64,000 nt of DNA. It comes from Urophycis tenuis. Taxonomy: Eukaryota > Chordata > Actinopteri > Gadiformes > Phycidae. The stretch lies in assembly GCA_036785325.1 (NCBI GenBank), contig JAXIVH010000325.1:12501-76500 (forward strand), written 5' to 3'. Within the stretch, counting starts at the first letter, position 1, and each line of letters opens with the position of its first letter. Positions 21,901-30,430 of this stretch are shown here, one piece after another. The notes below the pieces were generated by a model that was not told where the DNA came from, searched no databases, and worked only from the letters and a program-made list of their open reading frames with translations. The position numbers and the translations under genes were made by a program.

Positions 21901-22565
21901 CCTCACCCCTAACCTTAACCTTTACCTCAACTCTAACCTTAGCCTCAACCCTAATCTCAACTTCACCCCTAAACCTTAACCTCAACCTTAACCTCAACCC
22001 TAATCTTAACCTTAACCTCAAACCTAACCTTAACCTTACCCCTAACCTCACTCAACCTTAACCTCAACCCCACCCCTAACCTCAATCCTGACCTTAACCC
22101 TAACCTCACCCCTAACCTTAACCTCACCCCTAACCTTAACCCTAACCTTAACCTCAACCCTAACCTTAACCTCAACCCTAACCTTAACCTCATCCCTAAC
22201 CTTAACCTCACCCCTGACCTTAACCTCAACCCAAACATTAAACTCATCCCTAATCCTAAACTCAACCCTCACCCTAACCTCAACCCCAACCTTAACCTCA
22301 AACCTAACCCCTAACCTTAACCATAAACTCACTCTCAACCCCACCCGAATCTAAGCCCTAACTCTAACCATAACCCCTAACCTTTACCTTAACCCTAACC
22401 CTAACCCTCATCCCTGACTTTAACTTTAACCTCATTCCTAACTCTAATGTAACCTCATCCCTAACTCTAACTTTAACCTCATCCCCATAACTTTAACCTC
22501 ATCCCTAACACTGACCTTACCCTCTTCTCTAACTCTGACTCCAACTCTAACCCCAAACCTTACCT
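18960..22565. repeat. Diverged telomere-like satellite (AACCTTAACCTCAACCCT type)
   Basis: 3.6 kb of C/A-rich repeats built from CCTTAA, CCTCAA, CCCTAA and CACCCC hexamer-like units. Higher-order tandem duplications are visible: 20415-20820 recurs at 20824-21229 (offset 409), and about 20830-21600 recurs at about 21721-22490 (offset about 891-899). Val/Arg/Glu-rich open frames on the minus strand reflect this periodicity and are not genes. Confidence 0.9.
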
Positions 22566-22760
22566 CAACCCCCCTTAATTAATATAACCTTAACATCAAC
22601 AATAATGGTATCCGGGCCTGGACCTGGTCCTGGCCTGTGCAGGGGCCCTGGCTTGGACCAGGGCCTTGGCTTGGACCTGGACCTTGACCCGGGTTTTATG
22701 TTGCCCTAAGTCTTGGCCCACGGCCCCCAAAGGGGCCCCCCATGTTTGAGGGGGATGGGG
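22566..22760. repeat. GC-rich CCTGG/CTTGGACC minisatellite-like tract
   Basis: Short imperfect repeats of GGCCTGGACCTGG and GGCTTGGACC, ending in a C/G-run segment near 22725-22745. No coding signal. Confidence 0.6.
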
Positions 22761-23229
22761 CCATGACTTTCAAAGTAAGACAATTGACATTAGACATGTT
22801 ACGTTTTCTCGCCTAACATGAAATGACAGTATAAAATGCAAGCACCTTTTAATAAAGGTCCCACGGCAATTTTAGGAGCTATATACTGTGGGTTATACAC
22901 ACTGGACGGATGACCCAAAACAGGAAAAACCTTTCCCATTGGACAAAACATTTGAGTTTTAACATGTTAGAGGAAGAAAACATCAATTACCCAGCATACA
23001 TTTCAAAGGAAAAAGCTCAAATGACAAAAATAACCCAAAATGCATTTCAACGTAGAAATTCGAACAACACCGCGAGGGACGTAGTTATGGCAGGAAGGGT
23101 CTAACCCAGTAAAAGTAGCTTTTTGGTAAGGAAATCTCACCTTGAGTCTTCTTTGAGGTAAGTTTCCTTCACAATTCCTGTAGTCGTGCGGTGTATGGGG
23201 CACAGGAATTGCTTTTAGCATGCTGTTCA
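22761..23229. other. Unassigned unique-looking subtelomeric sequence
   Basis: Mixed-composition DNA. Small open frames are present but have no recognisable domains, and no RNA gene was identified. It may be an old degenerate insertion. Confidence 0.4.
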
Positions 23230-23680
23230 GCATGGGTTCCTGGATGGGCCAAGTAGGCAGTGCTTTGTCACGGCTGGGCTTGGTCTTTCCTGCCCTGGGA
23301 CTGACTGGGAAGGCACCGCTTGACGGGGCTGGTCCTGGTCTTTCCTGGGGTTCGGACACCCATCGCTGAATAGGTCTGGCTTGGGTTCCTTGGGGGACTG
23401 GGGAGGCAGTGCTTTGTCACGGCTGGCCTTGGTCCCTCTTGCCCCTTGGAATGGCTGGGAAGGCACCACTCTGTTGGGGCTGGTCCTGGTTATTCTTTTT
23501 GGGGGGGACACCCCATGCCGGCGGGTTAGTGGGTGTCTCTCTGGGGGGACCGGGGAGGCAGTGCGTGTCATGGCTGGCCTTGGTCCCCTTGGGTCCTGGA
23601 GTTGATCTGGAAGGCACCGCTTGATCGGCGCTGGTCCTTTTCATATCCCGGATATGACACCCTGGGTGGGAGGGATAGAA
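23230..23680. repeat. Minisatellite, about 150-bp period, three diverged copies
   Basis: GGCAGTG(CTTT)GTCA-type anchors occur at about 23256, 23405 and 23557. Each is followed by GGCTGG(G/C)CTTGGTC and GGAAGGCACC. Overlapping Pro/Gly-rich frames on both strands come from this repeat. Confidence 0.8.
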
Positions 23681-24027
23681 AGAATATTGTGTTTTGTTGG
23701 TGTTTTCAATCCCTAAGGGCGACACACAGTAGAGTTTATCGAAACCCTACGAACAACAAGAACCAAACTCCAGCCCTGATTGGCCGAACCAGAGCTACCT
23801 AGCGGTGTTAACAACTGGTTTGTGCCGGTCAGGGGGTAAGTATGCGGCCCCCCTGGGTTCCGACTCTAGGAACAGCACGCAGGGTGTGGTGGTCCAGGGT
23901 AGCAGGACCTTAATCGTAACCCAGTCTTCTACGAGGGTTAGCCTCACTCATACAACAGTCCATTTTACACCACATACGGCTGAATCTTACCTGCCCTAAA
24001 CTAATTAACCTCCCCCCTTTTTTTAGT
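23681..24027. other. Unassigned sequence
   Basis: Mixed-composition DNA with no recognisable gene, RNA or transposon ends. Confidence 0.4.
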
Positions 24028-24177
24028 CCTCCACCCCCTAAATTCTCCATCCCCTAGTCCAGCTTAGGTGACTAGGCCGTGGATGCAACGGGACCTAGGA
24101 AATTCTCCACCCCCTAAATTCTCCATCCCCTAGTCCAGCTTAGGTGACTAGGCCGTGGATGCAACGGGACCTAGGAA
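24028..24177. repeat. 76-bp tandem duplication
   Basis: A segment beginning CTCCACCCCCTAAATTCTCC occurs at 24029 and again at 24105, nearly identical through GGGACCTAGGAA. Recent local tandem duplication. Confidence 0.9.
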
Positions 24178-24714
24178 CACCAAGACCTTTAGGGCCCTTA
24201 GACCCCCTTCTTTCTCTCCCCATTTAACAAATAATAGGCTCAGATTCAGGACATATCCTCAAAAAAGAAAAAAAACTGTTACACTTACCTCCGTTAGAAG
24301 TATCTCCATTAAAAATAAAGATTCTCTCAACAATACGTTCACCATTATAATAGGATTCGAATTAAATCAAACCAATCTAAGCGAAAACCCAACAAGACGT
24401 TGAAATTATCCCTCAAAAAATGTATGCAAAAAAACAATTTTACTTACCTGCCAAAGCCCAACAAGGGACTAACCTGTAAGAATCTACTTACCCGAAAAAA
24501 AGAAAAAAATGTTACCTCAACAAAAGACCACCCCTTTAAGCTTAAACCCAATACCAATTCCAATTCGGATTTGACACACCTTGAGAATTGATCAATCTCG
24601 GGGGGCCGCCTTGGGGGAGGGTGTCTAGTGATAATGGCCAGAAACACCCTATGATCCCAAGGTTCACTACTGATGATGTGTCCTAACATTTCGATAGTAC
24701 CTTTATACTAAAAC
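24178..24714. other. AT-rich unassigned region, possibly a decayed PLE 5' region
   Basis: No gene seen. Several CTTACC motifs (near 24278, 24440 and 24488) resemble those in the family A leader. At 24659-24703 a hairpin pairs AAGGT..ACTA with TAGT..ACCTT around CTGATGA, but the GAAA box of a hammerhead is missing. A degenerate PLE leader is possible. Confidence 0.3.
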
Positions 24715-24757
24715 AGAAAAAAAGAAAAAAAGAAAAAAAGAAAAAAAGAAAAAACAG
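24715..24757. repeat. (GAAAAAAA)n microsatellite
   Basis: Four to five units of an A run broken by a single G. Confidence 0.95.
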
Positions 24758-24764
24758 TTGTGAT

Positions 24765-25040
24765 CTAAATAAATTAATAAATTAATAAATTAATAAATAA
24801 ATTAATAAATTAATAAATTAATAAATTAACTAATAAATTAATAAATAAATAAATAATAAATTAATAAATTAATTAACTAATAAATTAACTAATGAATTAA
24901 TAAATAAATTAATGAATTAATAAATAAATTAATACATTAATAAATAAATTTATAAATGTATGATTACCAATACATAAATATATAAATTATATAAGTATGT
25001 AATTATAATTATATAAATTTTATAAATTTATAAAATATAA
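24765..25040. repeat. (AATTAATAAATT)n-type AT microsatellite
   Basis: AATTAATAAATTAATAAAT units dominate to about 24960, then decay into irregular AT-rich DNA to about 25040. Confidence 0.9.
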
Positions 25041-25184
25041 ATATAACAAAGATGTGATTACGATACAATACATACCAATACATTACCAATACATAACCCC
25101 AACCAGCCAGACTCAAAATCTCCGTTTGACCTCCATCTGGAAACAAAGAGAACCTGGAAAGAAAAAAGGACAAAAAACAAGTCA

Positions 25185-25425
25185 ATATTCCACAATCAGC
25201 GGTTATATCATAATGAGACAAACAACCATTACCTTTACTCCATTCTTGGTTTCAAGGAAAACCATCAAGTCTATGTCTCAAAATCAGCGGTTACTACACA
25301 ACAAGACAAACAATCACTTCAGTTTACTCCACTAGTGGTGATAAGGAAAACCATCAGGTCTTTATTTCAAAATCAGCCTGAATATCATAACAAGACAAAC
25401 AACCACTTAATTTCATTTCATATTG
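25185..25425. repeat. About 88-bp tandem repeat, three diverged copies
   Basis: AATCAGC anchors at 25194, 25282 and 25371. Each copy carries ACAAGACAAACAA-like and AAGGAAAACCATCA-like segments. No coding signal. Confidence 0.75.
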
Positions 25426-25548
25426 ATAATATGGGGAAAGAGAACTGCGGATGACTGGATATTGGCGAGCGCAATTGCCTTTGATCCCCCATTCAACTGC
25501 CCAGTCGTTGGATGAGGTGGGGGGGATCATCGAGATAACTTAAAATGA
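25426..25548. other. Unassigned spacer
   Basis: Mixed sequence without a recognisable feature, ending directly at telomere repeat. Confidence 0.4.
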
Positions 25549-25720
25549 ACCTAACCCTAACCCTAACCCTAACCCTAACCCTAACCCTAACCCTAACCCC
25601 TAACCCTAACCCTAACCCTAACCCTAACCCTAACCCTAACCCTAACCCCTAACCCCTAACCCTAACCCTAACCCTAACCCTAACCCTAACCCTAACCCTA
25701 ACCCTAACCCTAAACCTAAT
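25549..25720. repeat. Interstitial telomere block
   Basis: (AACCCT)n with a few CCCCTAA variants, same orientation as the chromosome end, decaying rightward into CTAATT-type variants to about 25830. Confidence 0.95.
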
Positions 25721-25979
25721 TCTAAGCCTAGCCCAATTTGTGGCCCTAACCCTAACCCCTTTATCTAAAGCCTAATTTGGTTCCCCAACCCCACCCTTAA
25801 GCCCAAACCCTGACCATAACCCGTAAATTGACCCGAGAGGTCCCTTAGAGCCAAGTAGGCCATTTATTTTCCGTATATTGCCCAAAAGAGGCCAAAAATA
25901 ATATACGAGGTACGCTAACTGGTTATTGGTAAAGGATGGAACTAAGTAAAGGAAAAGGGAAATGAAGGAGGACAAAGAG

Positions 25980-26455
25980 AAGGGGTAATTGGGTTAATAA
26001 ATTAATTTAATACAACTCATGGGGGATTACAATCAATAAAAATACAGGGCTAAACATTCATAAATACAAACAAGTTCATTGGGCACAATATAAAGATATA
26101 AACAGTAAAACCTAAACATTGGACACAAAACAAGGGAGAGTATAAAAAGGGAGAAAACACAAGTAAGATTCAGTTTGGCAGTGGCTTTCGGAGGAGCAGC
26201 ATCTCCCCACATTAGAAAACGAAGGGATCTGTATGTCGTGGCCCTGGCCTGAAGAAGCCCAAATTAGGGCGAAACGTTGCGAAGGGCGCCACCTAGGACA
26301 TACAGAAAAAAGAACAACAAGGTTAACCAAACACAAACGGGTGGGAATTAGAAAAACAAACTAAGCCAAACTATAAAACATAAAAAAACAACAAAAAAAT
26401 AGAAAAAACTAAAAAACCTAAAAATAGAAGATGGAAAGAGGGAGGTGACTTACCG
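25980..26455 (+). mobile_element. Solo PLE 5' region (family D), promoter plus hammerhead only
   Basis: AT-rich DNA sharing the motif ACAGGGCTAAA with the family A leader, followed by TATAAAAA (26141-26148), an initiator-like TTCAGTT (A at 26172) and a hammerhead (26229-26305). No ORF follows; telomere repeats resume at 26519. It looks like a solo terminal repeat or a leader-only relic trapped between telomere blocks. Confidence 0.65.
26229..26305 (+). ncRNA. Type I hammerhead ribozyme, family D
   Basis: CTGAAGA (26249-26255), stem II GCCC/GGGC (26257-26260, 26267-26270), GAAAC (26271-26275). The long stem I pairs CTGTATGTC (26229-26237) with GACATACAG (26297-26305), 9/9, plus GTGGC..CCT with AGG..GCCAC inside. 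Predicted cleavage is after T26278. Confidence 0.82.
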
Positions 26456-26518
26456 TATGGCAGGACAGTGCATTCACTCCGGGGATGATCACGCCCCGGA
26501 GTTTTTCTTTCATAAACA

Positions 26519-26850
26519 TAACCCTAACCCTAACCCTAACCCTAACCCTAACCCTAACCCTAACCCTAACCCCTAACCCCTAACCCCTAACCCTAACCCT
26601 AACCCTAACCCTAACCCTAACCCTAACCTAACCCTAACCCTAACCCTAACCCCTAACCCCTAACCCTAACCCTAACCCTAACCCTAACCCTAACCCTAAC
26701 CCTAACCCTAACCCCTAACCCCAACCCTAACCCTAACCCCTAACCCCTAACCCCTAACCCTAACCCTAACCCTAACCCCTAACCCCTAACCCTAACCCTA
26801 ACCCTAACCCTAACCCTAACCCTAACCCTAACCCTAACCCTAACCCTAAC
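26519..26850. repeat. Interstitial telomere block abutting the family B array
   Basis: (AACCCT)n with CCCCTAA variants. It changes at 26851 into the 5' end of the first family B unit, so the array's telomere-facing end is capped by telomere repeat. Confidence 0.95.
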
Positions 26851-27515
26851 CTCAACTTAACCTCAATATAACATTGTTCCTCAGACCTAACCAAAACCCT
26901 CACCCCAACCCTAACCTCAATACAATAATTAATTTAATTGCAATATAACATTGTTTTTTTAGGCCTAACCTTAATCTCAGCCTAACATCATAATCCAATT
27001 TGACCTAACCTTAACCCAATTTATTCTAATCCTAACCCTAACCCTAACCATAACCCTATTTGTTCTAACCCTAACCCTAACCCTAACCATAACCTAATTT
27101 AATCTTACCCTAACCCTAAACCCTAACCATAACCCTATTTGTTCTAACCCTAACCCTAACCCTAATCCTAAACATAACCTAATTTAATCTTACCCTAACC
27201 CTAAACCCTAATCATAACCCAATTTGATCCAACCCTAACCCTAATCCTAACCATAATCAACATTCATTTTCAAAAACCTCAATTTAACCTCAATATAACA
27301 TTGTTCCTCAGACCTAACCATAACCTACCTCAACAGTGACCTCTGACCTCTATTGGAACTGCTTTGGATGACCCTGACCTGGACCCTAATCAACATCATA
27401 ATTTACAATTCAAGTTTAGATCCAGGATATTTTGGGTGTAGGTGAGTATTGCAAGTATCAATAAAAATAAATATATATGGATGTAATGTTTGGAATTTGA
27501 TTGCGTGGGGCTTGG

Positions 27516-27627
27516 ACCATGATGTCATTTACTGACTGCTGGCCAATGACATCATGGTAACAGCGATCGCGACTTTTCTAATTGATTCATTTCTTTGTTT
27601 GTATTAAATGTTTAGTTTTTATAAAAA
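27516..27627 (+). promoter_or_regulatory. Family B promoter candidate: CRE-like inverted repeat, CCAAT, TATA
   Basis: ACCATGATGTCATT (27516-27529) and AATGACATCATGGT (27545-27558) form a perfect 14-bp inverted repeat with a 15-nt spacer. Each arm holds a TGATGTCA-type CREB/ATF half. CCAAT overlaps the right arm, and TATAAAAA (27620-27627) lies about 60 bp downstream. The same block recurs in each unit at 6,075-bp steps. Promoter role inferred. Confidence 0.55.
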
Positions 27628-28057
27628 CACTATAATCAGTTCTATATATAACAACTTTGTTTATTATTATCAACTCCACTAATGTTCATTGTTTTTCTTT
27701 TTAACTCGTTTGTAGAAGTGATGTTAGTCACATGATCGCCTTACATAAAAAAATATATTTAATTTTTTTTCTACATATATGTTCGCTGTTACCGTGTTCA
27801 GTTATTATTTATTTACTTATCTGTGTCTCTTATTACTTGTATTATATTTCAATAAAAGAAAGTTATATTAACTGTTGCACAGGGGGTGGGATTGTGGGCT
27901 GCCGCGATCTGGAACCAACCTGTTGGCTCCAATCAAATGGGAGGGCGTTCCCTGTTGGAGTCAATTGGGTTGGGGTCCTTGCGATCTCACAGTCTCAACC
28001 TTACCTGCCAAGAGAGAGTTCGCCACAACATTTGTGCTTTTTATGTTTTTTATTTTT

Positions 28058-28108
28058 GTGCAAACCTGAAGAAGGCCAGAATACTGGCCGAAACGTCGTT
28101 TTTTGCAC
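28058..28108 (+). ncRNA. Type I hammerhead ribozyme, family B unit 1
   Basis: CTGAAGA (28066-28072), stem II GGCCAG/CTGGCC (28074-28079, 28084-28089) with an AATA loop, GAAAC (28090-28094). Stem I pairs GTGC and AAAC (28058-28065) with GTTT and GCAC (28098-28108) across a TTT bulge. Predicted cleavage is after C28097, about 110 nt upstream of the ORF1 ATG. Confidence 0.82.
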
Positions 28109-28210
28109 TTGTTTTAAATAAATAGTTACTTTGTTAAACTTTTACTCTCGTTCCAATTTTTTATTTAATTTTTTTCGAGACACAGCGTTATCACACTCTC
28201 CACTAATACA

Positions 28211-30412
28211 ATGTCCGAGTGGACATTGGTTAGATACGGCAGGCGCCGTTATCGCCGACGCTCGCCATCCTGGGACGGACACGTTTATGCGCCTACGGAT
28301 AGGCCGCGCACGTGGTCCGATGATCGACGGGCTCCATCACCCCGGTGGCACGGACGTCCGCCTGGCAGGATGAGGGAGAGACCACGCTCGCCGCAGAGGT
28401 ACGTGCGGGTTTACTCCCCTCCGATGACGAGACGCCCTCGCTCGCCACCCAGGGCTCGGCGTCCATCACCGCCACCGGGCCCTCCCCGTCGTCCACCCAG
28501 GGGGCCTACCAATAGGCGCCCCGCCTCACCATCCAGAGAGAGACGTCGACACCCACACCAGAGGGACCAACGCCCCCTATCATACACCAGGGATACGCAC
28601 CCCCGATCACCTATGAGAGACGTGGGTCCTCGGGCCGGGTACCGGGGCTATGACCGCCGGGGGTTCCACGGTCGGATGGACCGTGCACCTCCCCTCCGTT
28701 ATTGGAGGGGTAACCCCCCTAACCTAAACTGGCCAGTGCCTCCGCCTGGGGCTTCTCGGCGGTCTGGCTTTGGGCCTGGTACCGGGACCTACGCTGACGT
28801 CGCCAGAGGACCGGATCGCGACCGCGATGGACATGAGGTGAGGCGTATCCCTGCCAATTTGGAATTGAAGCGTCTCATTAAAGAACTGTACGCTGTAATT
28901 AAGGTGACCCACCACCTTTCTAACGTGTCATCTGGGGCCCGTGGGGAAGGGCCCCGGACCATTCACAAAATGGTGGCCACGCTGGCCGCCATGATTAAAC
29001 CAGCGGTCCCTACTCAGACCACGCGCCTCCTGATAGAGGGGGCTGCGAGGGAGTGGGGACACACAATTTGCCTTATATTAAGGCAACACTATGAGGAATG
29101 CCTTGAGGACTTGTTTGGGAGACTCAGGGGTCTCCTCAATGAGACCTGGAGGGAGGCCTTCGGTGTGGCGACCCGCTGGGCCCGCAGGAACCTGCCCCGT
29201 CTCACTGGGGAGACGCTCGACGCCGCTGAGACCAGGCTCACGACGCTGTGGGAGCAGGAGAGGGACCCCACACCGATCCTGGTCCCTGACGTTCTGCCCC
29301 CGAGGTCCAGGGCTCCGTCGGCGTCGCTGTTGCCTTCCGGCCGCGCACTGTCTTCCCCCACCTCATCGCCGGCTCGTCATGCTGGCCCTCACCGCCCACC
29401 TCCGGCGACCGGGACCCGGGGCACGCCAGCGAGACCGGCCTCTGCGGGGTCCGGCACCGTGACGGGCTTGGAGGAGCTGTCGCCGGATTGGTTCGTCCCC
29501 CCGACGGCGGCCGTCCTCACCCCCTCGCGGCCAATGGCGTGTCCCCCCCTGGAACGGAGGGCCCCCAGGAGGGCCAGGAGGGCGTCCCCTGAGGTCTCGT
29601 CGGACGAGGATGACGGGGCTGACGGGGAGGACGGCCTTCTGGGACTCACACGAGGGAGAAGAGGTGAGTTGGTGGGAGGACCCACCCCCTGTTCTCCTTC
29701 TCCATCCCTGGGGCCCGACGCATCGGGGACCGGGGACCTCCTCGATCTGGAGGACCACGACGAGGGCCCTTCCACCTCACGGGCCGCCGCGGAGGTATTG
29801 CGGTCTGTCCGGGACCGAGGTGAGGAGCCGAGAGACGAGACCACCACCGAGAGAAGGGGAGGTCGCAGGGTCAGGGTGCACCCACATACGGCACGTAAGT
29901 TGTTGGACTGGAACCTCAACGTGGGCTCTAAGTGGCTCATTATGGGTGACTCTAACCTTGCTAGCCTCCCTGAACATGACATCCAGGACCTGCAGGTGGA
30001 CTGTTTCCCTGAATCCCATTTCAGGCACGCGCAGGCCCTGATGGAGAAGACCACCCCTATTGAGGGGCTGGTCGTAGAAAAAATAATCATGTCGTTTGGT
30101 ATCTATAGCAGGGCCAACAAGTCAAAAGAGACAACGATTAAGAATGCCCAGGCTGCGTTGAGAGCGGCCAGGAAGCGGTTCCCTGGAGCGGAGGTGTTGA
30201 TCCAGCAGGTCAACTTCTCCACGGCCCTCCCTACAGAGGAGCAGGAGAACCTCGCCGTCCTCAACCAGCAGTTGGAGAGGAACATGCCCCACATCCCCCT
30301 CCTGCCGCAAAGCCAGTTCTCCACTGAGGAGGACAACATCAGCTGGACAGCGGAGACTGGCGACGCTTTCTTCCATCACTGGAGGGGGGTGTTAAACGCC
30401 GGGTCCCCTTGA
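28211..30412 (+). CDS. Family B ORF1, unit 1: Arg/Pro-rich protein with degenerate SGNH-like domain
   Basis: 733 aa from the ATG that aligns with the family A start (W-T-L-V-R-Y-G-R-R-R). A long Arg/Pro/Ser-rich N-terminus (about 1-200) suggests RNA binding. The conserved helical domain is at about 219-345 and an acidic S-D-E-D-D patch at 463-475. The SGNH-like region (about 570-725) keeps G-D-S-N (Ser581), but the block III Asn is Tyr632 and the D-x-x-H His is Ser711, so hydrolase activity is probably lost. Leu500 replaces the Pro found in units 2-6. ORF2 overlaps in the -1 frame from 30328. Confidence 0.85.
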   Translation: MSEWTLVRYGRRRYRRRSPSWDGHVYAPTDRPRTWSDDRRAPSPRWHGRPPGRMRERPRSPQRYVRVYSPPMTRRPRSPPRARRPSPPPGPPRRPPRGPTNRRPASPSRERRRHPHQRDQRPLSYTRDTHPRSPMRDVGPRAGYRGYDRRGFHGRMDRAPPLRYWRGNPPNLNWPVPPPGASRRSGFGPGTGTYADVARGPDRDRDGHEVRRIPANLELKRLIKELYAVIKVTHHLSNVSSGARGEGPRTIHKMVATLAAMIKPAVPTQTTRLLIEGAAREWGHTICLILRQHYEECLEDLFGRLRGLLNETWREAFGVATRWARRNLPRLTGETLDAAETRLTTLWEQERDPTPILVPDVLPPRSRAPSASLLPSGRALSSPTSSPARHAGPHRPPPATGTRGTPARPASAGSGTVTGLEELSPDWFVPPTAAVLTPSRPMACPPLERRAPRRARRASPEVSSDEDDGADGEDGLLGLTRGRRGELVGGPTPCSPSPSLGPDASGTGDLLDLEDHDEGPSTSRAAAEVLRSVRDRGEEPRDETTTERRGGRRVRVHPHTARKLLDWNLNVGSKWLIMGDSNLASLPEHDIQDLQVDCFPESHFRHAQALMEKTTPIEGLVVEKIIMSFGIYSRANKSKETTIKNAQAALRAARKRFPGAEVLIQQVNFSTALPTEEQENLAVLNQQLERNMPHIPLLPQSQFSTEEDNISWTAETGDAFFHHWRGVLNAGSP

Positions 30413-30430
30413 GCCCGACACCGGCAGGGG
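30391..30430 (+). promoter_or_regulatory. -1 frameshift site GUUAAAC, family B
   Basis: The ORF1 frame reads G TTA AAC at 30391-30397, 12 nt before its TGA (30410-30412), the same spacing as UUUAAAC in family A. GUUAAAC is a known natural slippery site in arteriviruses. After a 7-nt spacer, CCCCT (30405-30409) can pair with AGGGG (30426-30430). A second pseudoknot stem is not obvious. Same site in units 2-6 at 6,075-bp steps. Confidence 0.65.

Noticed and set aside
18967..22344. Many Val/Arg/Glu/Lys-rich minus-strand and Asn/Leu/Thr-rich plus-strand open frames
   Set aside because: Direct translations of telomere-like repeats; periodic and without domains.
23003..23802. Overlapping Pro/Gly/Trp-rich frames on both strands
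   Set aside because: They follow the 150-bp minisatellite; no domain and no consistent frame.
27732..28121. 129-codon upstream frame with a hydrophobic start in the family B leader
   Set aside because: Its last third overlaps the hammerhead ribozyme and no counterpart exists in family A. Probably an incidental upstream ORF.
29389..30090. 233-codon antisense frame within family B ORF1, repeated in every unit
   Set aside because: Shadow of GC-rich ORF1. Copies are too identical for conservation to count as evidence.
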